From an archaeon (lineage in GTDB: Archaea; Thermoproteota; Bathyarchaeia; TCS64): a stretch of 5,561 nucleotides of DNA. Numbering within the stretch: the first letter of the stretch is position 1; each line of letters opens with the position of its first letter. The notes under the pieces were generated by a model. The model was not told the DNA's origin, made no database searches, and worked only from the letters and a program-made list of their open reading frames with translations. Below, piece by piece: positions 1 to 5,190 of the stretch. The position numbers and the translations under genes are program-made. The stretch spans positions 1 to 5,561 of the forward strand of contig JAHLLU010000152.1 in NCBI GenBank assembly GCA_020444005.1. Reading direction: 5' to 3'.

Positions 1-576
1 CTGGTTTCCGATATTCAAGAACTATCACTTAGCTTCCCCTTATCAAACACCCAGTGGAGCAACTACGCCGTCATTATCGAGGTATACGTTCCCTCCAGCC
101 TAGAATCAGAATATAACCTCGACACAACCAACGGAGAGATAGGGCTATATGACCTAGCATGCAACACTGTAAACCTTGATACAACAAACGGCGCCATAAC
201 CCTGAGCAACATCGAGGCAACCGTTATCGACGCCGAAACAACAAACGGCGTAATACAAGGCTCAATAACCGCACAGCAGTCAACGATGAGGACAACAAAT
301 GGCGCTATCGAGATATCTCTAAGCCAGACAAGCGGCGTACATGATTTCAGAACCACAAACGGAGTAATTGATATTAACGCACCAACCGGCTCAGATGTAG
401 GTTACAAGGTTGATTTTGATACAAGCATAGGCGCACTGGACATAAACTTGCCTGATATGGACTATGACGTGGATACAACGCGTACAAAGATCGGTGAAAC
501 CAACGATTATTCACTAAAATCGATACAGATCGAGATCACAGCCGAGACCAGCATCGGCGGAATCGAGGTCAATTAA
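1..576 (+). CDS. Repetitive beta-strand protein, DUF4097/adhesin-like, 5'-truncated by window edge
   Basis: The frame is open from base 1 to a TAA at 574-576, giving the last 191 residues of a protein whose start lies outside the window. An internal ATG at 286 falls in the middle of the repeat array and is not a credible start. The visible part is dominated by short repeats with the core T-T-N-G followed by a hydrophobic-x-hydrophobic strand (for example DTTNGAITL and RTTNGVIDI), changing to TSIG/TKIG in the last three copies. Regular beta strands separated by Asn-Gly or Ile-Gly turns suggest a beta-solenoid or stacked-strand fold, as in the DUF4097/DUF2807 putative adhesin families. There is only one cysteine, no membrane segment and no C-terminal anchor in the visible part, so any signal peptide or anchor must be upstream. 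A surface or secreted location is inferred from the family. The function is unknown. Confidence 0.75.
   Translation: MVSDIQELSLSFPLSNTQWSNYAVIIEVYVPSSLESEYNLDTTNGEIGLYDLACNTVNLDTTNGAITLSNIEATVIDAETTNGVIQGSITAQQSTMRTTNGAIEISLSQTSGVHDFRTTNGVIDINAPTGSDVGYKVDFDTSIGALDINLPDMDYDVDTTRTKIGETNDYSLKSIQIEITAETSIGGIEVN
121..558 (+). repeat. Eight degenerate TTNG/TSIG protein repeats of 18-23 residues
   Basis: The repeat cores start at bases 124, 181, 238, 292 and 352 (TTNG), then 421 (TSIG), 484 (TKIG) and 547 (TSIG). The spacings are 19, 19, 18, 20, 23, 21 and 21 residues. At the DNA level the first five copies keep a near-identical block of the type acaacaaacggc, with mostly synonymous differences, while the last three are more diverged. 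The in-frame, near-constant spacing points to a structural protein repeat and not to a DNA element. Confidence 0.8.
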
Positions 577-630
577 CCCTTAAATCCGTCACACCGAAGG
601 GTGATTGTCGCACCTAGATTTAACATAACG

Positions 631-638
631 TTTTAATA
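631..638 (+). promoter_or_regulatory. TATA-like box of the rps13-rpl18e operon
   Basis: The sequence TTTTAATA resembles an archaeal TATA box. A start of transcription about 25 bases downstream would fall near 660, leaving a leader of roughly 25 bases that still contains the Shine-Dalgarno site at 671-676. This geometry also rules out the in-frame ATG at 641 as the rps13 start, because that codon would lie upstream of the transcript. No strong purine-rich TFB element is visible just upstream. Confidence 0.5.
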
Positions 639-670
639 AGATGTATCAACTAAGCCCTAGTTACACTGAC

Positions 671-676
671 AGGAGA
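671..676 (+). promoter_or_regulatory. Shine-Dalgarno site deciding the rps13 start
   Basis: AGGAGA lies nine bases before the ATG at 686. The alternative in-frame ATG at 641 would add 15 residues that are not S13-like and has no such site. The choice of 686 therefore rests on the ribosome binding site, on the promoter position and on the usual N-terminus of the family. Confidence 0.7.
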
Positions 677-685
677 TCTCACTTA

Positions 686-1153
686 ATGTCAAGAGAATTT
701 AACTACATAGTCAGGCTTCATGGCACCAACATAGATGGTACAAAAATGGTGCCCTACGCCATCACCGAAGTCAAAGGTGTAGGCGTAAGACTCGCTCGAG
801 CAATCGTTAAGCAGTTGGGCCTAGACGCTACAGAGAGACTCGGTAGCCTCAGTGACGCGGACGTAAAAAAGCTGGAAACAGCCATTGATGACCCCGTATC
901 AATCGGGCTACCAATATGGATGCTGAACAGGCAGAAGGACCCCATGACGGGTGATGACCTGCACTTGTTGGCATCCGACCTAGACCTCAGAATTAAGGAC
1001 GATATCGACCTTATGAGGGAGACAAGAAGCTGGAAGGGCGAACGCCATGCACGCGGACTCAAGGTACGTGGACAGCGCACAAAGACTACTGGAAGAACTG
1101 GTAGAAGCGTAGGCGTTAGCAGAGCAAGGGTCCAGAGGCAGCAGCAGGCATAG
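686..1153 (+). CDS. rps13: 30S ribosomal protein S13 (uS13)
   Basis: This encodes uS13, a protein of the 30S head that contacts 16S rRNA and the P-site tRNA and forms a bridge to the large subunit. The 155-residue product starts MSREFNYIVRL. It carries the helix-turn-helix segment ITEVKGVGVRLARAIV near residues 28-43 and the highly basic C-terminal stretch RHARGLKVRGQRTKTTGR, which threads into rRNA. The length fits archaeal and eukaryotic S13/S18e, which are longer than the bacterial form. A longer reading from 641 was rejected because of the Shine-Dalgarno site at 671-676. It is the first gene of a five-gene operon and is followed 12 bases later by rps4. The identification is secure. Confidence 0.97.
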   Translation: MSREFNYIVRLHGTNIDGTKMVPYAITEVKGVGVRLARAIVKQLGLDATERLGSLSDADVKKLETAIDDPVSIGLPIWMLNRQKDPMTGDDLHLLASDLDLRIKDDIDLMRETRSWKGERHARGLKVRGQRTKTTGRTGRSVGVSRARVQRQQQA

Positions 1154-1165
1154 TAGGTGAAATGA

Positions 1166-1735
1166 ATGGGAGACCCAAAGAAGAAACATAAGACATTCAA
1201 CACACCAAAGCGCCCCTACGAGACCGAGGCACTCATGGAGGAACTCCGTGTAATCGGCGCCTACGGACTCAGAAACAAACGGGAACTATGGAAAGCCCAC
1301 ACCGAGCTATCAACCCTACGTGGTAGAGCAAGGGACCTTCTAAGCTTAGGCACAGAGGAAAGAGCAAGAAGAGAAAGTGCCCTCATAGAGAAACTAGCGC
1401 ACCGTGGACTCGTAATGGAGAACGGACGACTAGAAGACGTGCTTACACTGAGCGTTGAGGACCTCTTGGAAAGGAGACTCCAAACATACATATTCAGGAG
1501 AGGAATGGCTGGAAGCCTATTCCAAGCTAGACAGCTAATCGCTCACGGACACATCGCCATCGATAGCCGTAAAGTGACTTCTCCAAGTTATCAGGTTAGA
1601 ATCACAGACGAGGAAACACTGGACTGGGCACAGGGTAGCCCCTACAACAACCCATCACACCCATTGAGGCGTGAGCTTGAGGTTGAGGAAGCCCTAGACG
1701 TAGAACCAAACACGGAGTCGAGACAACGTGAGTGA
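1166..1735 (+). CDS. rps4: 30S ribosomal protein S4 (uS4)
   Basis: This encodes uS4, a primary 16S rRNA-binding protein of the 30S body and an early assembly factor. The 189-residue product has the N-terminal uS4 domain (roughly residues 1-100, starting [19 protein letters not shown]) and an S4 RNA-binding domain at about 101-160, with [17 protein letters not shown] followed by [12 protein letters not shown]. The N-terminal domain has no cysteine, so the zinc knuckle found in many bacterial S4 proteins is absent, as is usual in archaea. The ATG is preceded by AGGTGA at 1155-1160, five bases upstream. The last eight bases overlap the start of rps11, which suggests translational coupling. The C-terminus is a charged, probably flexible tail of about 20 residues. 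Confidence 0.97.
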   Translation: MGDPKKKHKTFNTPKRPYETEALMEELRVIGAYGLRNKRELWKAHTELSTLRGRARDLLSLGTEERARRESALIEKLAHRGLVMENGRLEDVLTLSVEDLLERRLQTYIFRRGMAGSLFQARQLIAHGHIAIDSRKVTSPSYQVRITDEETLDWAQGSPYNNPSHPLRRELEVEEALDVEPNTESRQRE

Positions 1736-2120
1736 TAATGAAAGATGGGCAATAGTCCACATATTCAGCAGCTTCAACAACACAATCATACACATGACCG
1801 ACCTCACTGGAGCCGAGACCCTCGGCATCGCCAGCGGAGGCATGTTCGTTAAAGCAGACAGGCTCAAGCCAAGCCCCTACGCAGCCATGAAGGCAGCACA
1901 ACAGATCGTAGACATCGCGAAAGACAAGGAAGTCAACGCGTTCCACATCAAGGTAAGGGCACCCGGCGGCACAGGAAGCAAGACCCCTGGACCAGGAGCA
2001 CAGTCAGCAATCAGGATACTAGCCAGAAGCGGCTTCAGGATCGGACGAATCGAGGAAACCACACCAATCCCACACGACGGCACACGTAAACCAGGTGGCC
2101 GACGAGGAAGGAGACCTTAG
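1728..2120 (+). CDS. rps11: 30S ribosomal protein S11 (uS11)
   Basis: This encodes uS11, a protein of the 30S platform that binds 16S rRNA close to the mRNA exit and E site. The product has 130 residues, the normal archaeal length. It includes [20 protein letters not shown] at the N-terminus, the glycine-rich segment [20 protein letters not shown] in the middle, and the basic C-terminal end [13 protein letters not shown]. The start is a GTG that overlaps the end of rps4 by eight bases. A GGAG at 1714-1717 inside rps4 is a plausible ribosome binding site. No upstream in-frame alternative gives a better N-terminus. It is the third gene of the operon. Confidence 0.97.
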   Translation: MSDNERWAIVHIFSSFNNTIIHMTDLTGAETLGIASGGMFVKADRLKPSPYAAMKAAQQIVDIAKDKEVNAFHIKVRAPGGTGSKTPGPGAQSAIRILARSGFRIGRIEETTPIPHDGTRKPGGRRGRRP

Positions 2121-2125
2121 GAGCC

Positions 2126-2134
2126 GAGGTGGGG
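2126..2134 (+). promoter_or_regulatory. Shine-Dalgarno site deciding the rpoD TTG start
   Basis: GAGGTGGGG lies in the 19-base gap after the rps11 stop and ends five bases before a TTG at 2140. Its GAGGTG core is complementary to the archaeal 16S 3' end. An in-frame GTG at 2095 would overlap rps11 by 26 bases, has no comparable site, and adds 15 charged residues not expected in RpoD. The site therefore favours the TTG. Confidence 0.75.
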
Positions 2135-2139
2135 AATCT

Positions 2140-3072
2140 TTGAAAACTACCATAGTCAGCCTCACAGAGGACACCGTCAGGTTCCTCATTGAGGGCGTGG
2201 ACACTGCATTCGTTAACGCACTACGACGGACCATGGTCAGCGAGGTCCCCACGATGACCATAGAGGACATCTTCTACTTCGACAACTCATCCCTAGTCCC
2301 AGACGAGATCCTAGCAAACAGGATCGGATTTACACCCCTCAAGACAGACCTTGACAGCTACGTGCTACCAGAGGAATGTGACTGTGAAGCAGAGCTAGGC
2401 TGCCCCAAATGTAGGGCCGTGCTCACAATGGACGTAGAGTCCACAGGCGACACAATCACAGTCTACAGCGGAGACCTTGTACCAGATGACCCAAACACAG
2501 CTCCAGCCAGCGACAAGATAGTCTTGGCGAAGCTAGCAGAGGGACAGGCAATCAGGTTTGAAGCCTATGCTCAGCTTGGACAGGGCAAGGTTCACGCAAA
2601 ATGGACCCCAACAAGCATGTGTGTCTATCAGAACGTCTCAGTAATACCCATCACAGACAAGGCGAAAGCCGAGGACTGTGTTGGCGACTGCGGAGACGCG
2701 GCTGTAATCGAGGGCGACAACCTGAAGATCATCGATATTCAGAAATTCGATTCATGCAAACGCTGCAGAGAACTTGTGCCACATGAGCTAATCCTTGAAA
2801 ACCTCAAGGAAGACGAGTTCCTGTTCACAGTTGAGAGCACAGGAGCACTACCACCACAACGCATAGTTACTGAGGCAGTCAAGATTCTCAAGAAGAAACT
2901 CGCGACTTTATCCGAGAAAGTGGAGAAGGACGAGCTTCATGACGAGATCAACGACTTTGAGGTACCTGAAGTTGATGAGGGTAAGCTTTACAGCGTAGGC
3001 TCAGGCGACTTTGACGAGGACGAGGACGGCGAAGCCGGAGACGATTTCACAGGAGGAATAGATCAAGAATGA
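2140..3072 (+). CDS. rpoD: DNA-directed RNA polymerase subunit D (RpoD/Rpo3)
   Basis: This is the archaeal counterpart of eukaryotic Rpb3 and bacterial alpha. It pairs with subunit L to nucleate RNA polymerase assembly. The 310-residue product starts at a TTG (MKTTIVSLTEDTVRFLIEGV). The dimerisation segment FVNALRRTMVSEVPTMTIED lies near residues 25-45. A zinc-loop motif C80-x-C82-x5-C88-x2-C91 matches the Rpb3 type. A ferredoxin-like insertion at about 170-220 has four cysteines (C180, C184, C206, C209). The conserved C-terminal half of the dimerisation domain includes ESTGALPPQRIVTEA. The end is unusual: a strongly acidic tail from about residue 272 has 16 Asp/Glu and one Lys in 39 residues, which makes the protein longer than the roughly 265 residues common in the family. 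It lies in the standard operon position, and its TGA overlaps the rpl18e ATG. Confidence 0.96.
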   Translation: MKTTIVSLTEDTVRFLIEGVDTAFVNALRRTMVSEVPTMTIEDIFYFDNSSLVPDEILANRIGFTPLKTDLDSYVLPEECDCEAELGCPKCRAVLTMDVESTGDTITVYSGDLVPDDPNTAPASDKIVLAKLAEGQAIRFEAYAQLGQGKVHAKWTPTSMCVYQNVSVIPITDKAKAEDCVGDCGDAAVIEGDNLKIIDIQKFDSCKRCRELVPHELILENLKEDEFLFTVESTGALPPQRIVTEAVKILKKKLATLSEKVEKDELHDEINDFEVPEVDEGKLYSVGSGDFDEDEDGEAGDDFTGGIDQE

Positions 3073-3416
3073 ATAACCAGACACTAATTGACACGATAAA
3101 GGCACTCAAAGACGCATCAAAAGAGTCAGGAAAAGCCATCTGGAAGGCACTAGCTGAGGAACTAGACAAACCAAAACGAAGCCGCGTAGCAGTCAACCTA
3201 AGCAGGATTGACAGACACGCAGCCGAGGATGAGGTAGTCGCAGTACCAGGTAAGGTACTTGCAGCAGGCAACCTGAGCAAGCCAGTCAAGATCGCGGCGT
3301 TCGCTTTCAGCGCAGGCGCTGTTGAGAAGATTGAGCGTGCAAAGGGTGAATACATGACACTTGATGAACTCTTGGCGTCAGGCATTGAGCCAAGCCAGAT
3401 TCGTATAATGAAATAA
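3069..3416 (+). CDS. rpl18e: 50S ribosomal protein L18e (eL18)
   Basis: This encodes eL18, a large-subunit protein shared by archaea and eukaryotes and absent from bacteria. It is related in fold to bacterial L15. The 115-residue product contains the family hallmark VPGKVLAAGNL followed by KPVKIAAFAFSAGAVEKIE at about residues 59-90, and it ends LLASGIEPSQIRIMK. Both the length and the C-terminus are typical. The ATG overlaps the rpoD stop codon by four bases (ATGA), and AGGAGG at 3051-3056 lies 12 bases upstream, so translation is probably coupled. It is the last gene of the operon in this window. The next gene is on the opposite strand, so the usual rpl13 does not follow. Confidence 0.96.
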   Translation: MNNQTLIDTIKALKDASKESGKAIWKALAEELDKPKRSRVAVNLSRIDRHAAEDEVVAVPGKVLAAGNLSKPVKIAAFAFSAGAVEKIERAKGEYMTLDELLASGIEPSQIRIMK

Positions 3417-3420
3417 TCCA

Positions 3421-3427
3421 GTTTTCT
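3421..3427 (+). terminator. T-rich stop signal after rpl18e
   Basis: GTTTTCT begins five bases after the rpl18e stop. Archaeal polymerases can terminate at short T-rich runs without a hairpin, and this is the only such run on the plus strand before the convergent gene. It is weak, since only four T residues are contiguous, so the assignment is tentative. Confidence 0.3.
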
Positions 3428-3454
3428 AAAAAAAGACCCGGAATAATACCGGGT
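3428..3454 (-). terminator. Hairpin plus T7 terminator of the gcvH-lplA operon
   Basis: Bases 3436-3441 (ACCCGG) and 3449-3454 (CCGGGT) form a perfect six-pair stem with a seven-base AT-only loop. On the minus strand the stem is followed, after one C, by seven T residues (3434-3428). It lies 35 bases past the lplA stop codon. This is the layout of an intrinsic terminator for minus-strand transcription. On the plus strand the same stem has the A run in front and no T run behind, so it fits the lplA side better. Confidence 0.65.
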
Positions 3455-3488
3455 ATAATACCCATTAATGCTTATGTAATATCAGGGA

Positions 3489-4574
3489 TTATAGATGAAC
3501 CCTGAGCTTCAGAAACGCATCCACAATATCCTTGGGTGTTACACCGGGGCTCTCAGGGTTATACTCATCATAATACCCTTGAACCACAGTGAGCAAAGCT
3601 TCTTCAGTCAACTCGACGCCGCTGAGCTTTGTTTCCAGTTCATTGATCGCCTCTTTAGGTATCACGAAAAAGTCACCGGTTATCTGGGCGTCAACTATGG
3701 TTGTGCCTTTTACTTCAGCTCTTATCCTGATGAGTTTCCCAGCCTTGTGGTCTGACTCAATGACTTTCACCTCGTGGGCTATCTTCACTGCTCTTCCCGG
3801 TTTCTGTTTGGGGGCATCCATGTATAGCCATTCCCGGCTTACGTGTCTGGGTTTTGTCTCTTCAGTGAATATCTTGTTCTCTGCCTCAGATGGTTCACTG
3901 GGTTCTAGTTTGATGTTCATCAACCGCTGGAAGACATCAACATAGACTTCCTTGATGCGCTCTGGGCTCGGTGACTCTCCAAGCTCTTTCTTGAACGAGG
4001 AGACCCACTGCTCCATGCTTTTCGCCATCTTGTCCCTGAATTTCTCGTCAGGTACCTTTAGGACACGAGCCATCAACCCGTAATTCATCTCCATGATGAA
4101 ATTACCAACCAGAATCGTTACATCCTCATGGACACCTGCACCGTTACCGCTAAGCTTACGACCCCCCACCACAACATCGTTCAGGGGCTTGAACTCGGCG
4201 TCAACATCAAGCGCTCTATAAGACTCAACAGTCACAGCAAGAAGCTTCTCAAACAATTTATCCACGTTTCGTGGAAGGGCAGTGCTTTTCTTGGCTATGA
4301 TCTGGTAGAAGACCTGTCCGCTGTCCAGATATGTTGCTCCTCCACCTTGACTGCGTCTGATAACGGGTAGGCCCGCTTCTTCAATATACTCTAAGTCGAT
4401 CTCTTTCTCAAGACTCTGATGATAACCTATGCACGCATAGGGGGAATCAGGTTGAACAAGGATCAACGTGTTAGGGCTAACGCCTCTATGAACTGCCTCT
4501 GCAACTGCCTCGTAGAACGCCTGAGCCACTAGGGGCTCGGCTCGTCCGAGGTCTAAAAACCTCCAAGTCTCCAC
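3489..4574 (-). CDS. lplA: Lipoate-protein ligase A with fused C-terminal (LplB-like) domain
   Basis: This enzyme activates lipoate (or octanoate) with ATP to the acyl-AMP and transfers it to a lysine of a lipoyl-carrier protein in the cytoplasm. With the GTG at 4574 the product has 361 residues and starts METWRFLDLGRAEP, a typical LplA N-terminus. A longer reading from a GTG at 4616 overlaps gcvH by 34 bases and adds 14 hydrophilic residues. The catalytic domain (about 1-240) shows RRSQGGG at 73-79 and NDVVVGGRKLSGNGAG starting at 132, where Lys140 is the expected carbonyl/adenylate-binding lysine. Residues from about 241 to the end resemble the accessory domain that is a separate LplB protein in Thermoplasma and is fused in bacterial LplA. 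The gene starts eight bases after the gcvH stop and has no strong Shine-Dalgarno site, so translational coupling is likely. Substrate preference (lipoate or octanoate) cannot be read from the sequence. Confidence 0.9.
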   Translation of the reverse strand: METWRFLDLGRAEPLVAQAFYEAVAEAVHRGVSPNTLILVQPDSPYACIGYHQSLEKEIDLEYIEEAGLPVIRRSQGGGATYLDSGQVFYQIIAKKSTALPRNVDKLFEKLLAVTVESYRALDVDAEFKPLNDVVVGGRKLSGNGAGVHEDVTILVGNFIMEMNYGLMARVLKVPDEKFRDKMAKSMEQWVSSFKKELGESPSPERIKEVYVDVFQRLMNIKLEPSEPSEAENKIFTEETKPRHVSREWLYMDAPKQKPGRAVKIAHEVKVIESDHKAGKLIRIRAEVKGTTIVDAQITGDFFVIPKEAINELETKLSGVELTEEALLTVVQGYYDEYNPESPGVTPKDIVDAFLKLRVHL

Positions 4575-4582
4575 TGGGGTAT

Positions 4583-5011
4583 TCAGCCTGCTTTCGCGAT
4601 CTCTTCTTTCAGCCACTCCTCAAGTGGACCCTTATCGCTGCCTTTCATAAGTTCACCGAGTTCGGCGTCAAGGTCACTGGGTGAAACTAAGGCTACCCAG
4701 CCGTCTTCATACGGTGCGTCATTGATTATACTGGGGTTATCCCCAAGAGCAGGGTTGATCTCCACGATCTCGCCCGTAATAGGCATCTTGAGGCTTCCAA
4801 CCCATTTACCTGACTCTACGCTGCCGAGGGTTTTTCCAGCTTTTACTGATTTACCTGCGGGGCGAGTCTTGATTGATACCAGTTTTCCAGCTGCGTCCGC
4901 TGCCCAAGCGTTGTATCCTACTCTTGCTTTATCTCCCTCGACCTTTACCCACATGTGATCTTTGTGGAAATAGTAGTCATCTGGGAAATCATGTCCTTCT
5001 AGCTTTACCAT
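4583..5011 (-). CDS. gcvH: Glycine cleavage system H-like lipoyl-carrier protein
   Basis: This is a lipoyl-carrier protein of the GcvH family. The canonical protein carries the aminomethyl group between the P, T and L proteins of glycine cleavage on a lipoylated lysine. The product has 142 residues and starts MVKLEGHDFPDDYYFHKDHM, matching the usual HxWV entry with HMWVKVEGDKARVGY. The modification site is ESGKWVG with the lysine at residue 69, followed by KMPITGEIVEIN and the family signature NPSIINDAPYEDGWVAL. The lysine is kept, but the canonical ESVKA reads ESGKW. About 18 residues past the usual end form a charged helix-like extension (GPLEEWLKEEIAKAG). It is the first gene of a two-gene operon with lplA, which would lipoylate it. 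No gcvP or gcvT gene is visible nearby, so a role outside glycine cleavage is possible. Confidence 0.88.
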   Translation of the reverse strand: MVKLEGHDFPDDYYFHKDHMWVKVEGDKARVGYNAWAADAAGKLVSIKTRPAGKSVKAGKTLGSVESGKWVGSLKMPITGEIVEINPALGDNPSIINDAPYEDGWVALVSPSDLDAELGELMKGSDKGPLEEWLKEEIAKAG

Positions 5012-5040
5012 AACTATCCCTATCTGTTAGGGCTGTGAGA

Positions 5041-5049
5041 TTATTTATT
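5041..5049 (-). promoter_or_regulatory. TATA-like box of gcvH-lplA
   Basis: On the minus strand the sequence AATAAATAA lies about 30 bases before the gcvH ATG at 5011. A transcript start about 25 bases downstream would fall near 5020 and leave a leader of about ten bases. The leader contains a weak AGGGAT six bases before the ATG, so translation could be nearly leaderless. Confidence 0.4.
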
Positions 5050-5070
5050 GTTGTCCCATCTGGGTGAAAC

Positions 5071-5080
5071 ATTTTTAATA
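5071..5080 (+). promoter_or_regulatory. TATA-like box of tRNA-Lys with upstream purine-rich element
   Basis: ATTTTTAATA is preceded by GTGAAAC, which resembles a TFB recognition element. Its centre is about 32 bases before the first base of the mature tRNA, which allows a very short 5' leader to be removed by RNase P. The divergent gcvH promoter lies about 30 bases away on the other strand. Confidence 0.55.
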
Positions 5081-5107
5081 GACCTCACAGTAAGGAGTAG
5101 AGCTAGT

Positions 5108-5185
5108 GGGTCTGTAGCTCAGCAAGGTCAGAGCGGTGGCCTCTTAAGCCATTGGCCGAGGGTTCGAATCCCTCCAGACCCGCCA
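5108..5185 (+). tRNA. tRNA-Lys (anticodon CTT), CCA encoded
   Basis: The sequence folds into a complete cloverleaf. The seven-pair acceptor stem is GGGTCTG with CAGACCC. The D arm is GCTC/GAGC, with the G18-G19 pair in its ten-base loop. The anticodon stem is GTGGC/GCCAT with the loop CTCTTAA, so the anticodon is CTT at 5143-5145 and reads AAG lysine codons. The variable loop has five bases. The T arm is GAGGG/CCCTC with the loop TTCGAAT. The discriminator base is G, as in many archaeal tRNA-Lys, and CCA follows in the DNA at 5183-5185. There is no intron. The gene has its own TATA-like promoter and stands alone, five bases from the stop codon of the opposing methyltransferase gene. Confidence 0.96.
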
Positions 5186-5190
5186 CGAAA

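Noticed and set aside
589..604. Possible bulged hairpin after the repeat-protein gene (TCAC-a-CC paired with GG-GTGA)
   Set aside because: There are only six pairs with a bulge and no T run behind it, so it is too weak to call a terminator.
641..685. N-terminal extension of S13 from an upstream in-frame ATG
   Set aside because: It would start only three bases after the TATA-like box, lacks a ribosome binding site, and the added residues are not S13-like. The ATG at 686 has a good Shine-Dalgarno site.
949..956. TGATGA box resembling the C box of an archaeal C/D RNA
   Set aside because: It lies inside rps13 codons, and no matching D, C' and D' boxes with the expected spacing were seen. Similar TGATGA hexamers elsewhere in the window are also coding (Asp-Asp/Asp-Glu codons).
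754..1203. Open frame of 149 codons on the minus strand opposite rps13
   Set aside because: It lies antisense to a secure ribosomal protein gene, has low-complexity Ser/Leu-rich composition, and shows no recognisable family or ribosome binding site. It is a shadow of the rps13 frame.
3589..3945. Plus-strand open frame opposite lplA
   Set aside because: It is antisense to the conserved lipoate ligase and has no promoter, ribosome binding site or recognisable motif.
4575..4616. Longer lplA start at a GTG inside gcvH
   Set aside because: It overlaps gcvH by 34 bases and adds 14 hydrophilic residues before the conserved LplA N-terminus. The GTG at 4574 lies just after the gcvH stop and gives a family-like start.
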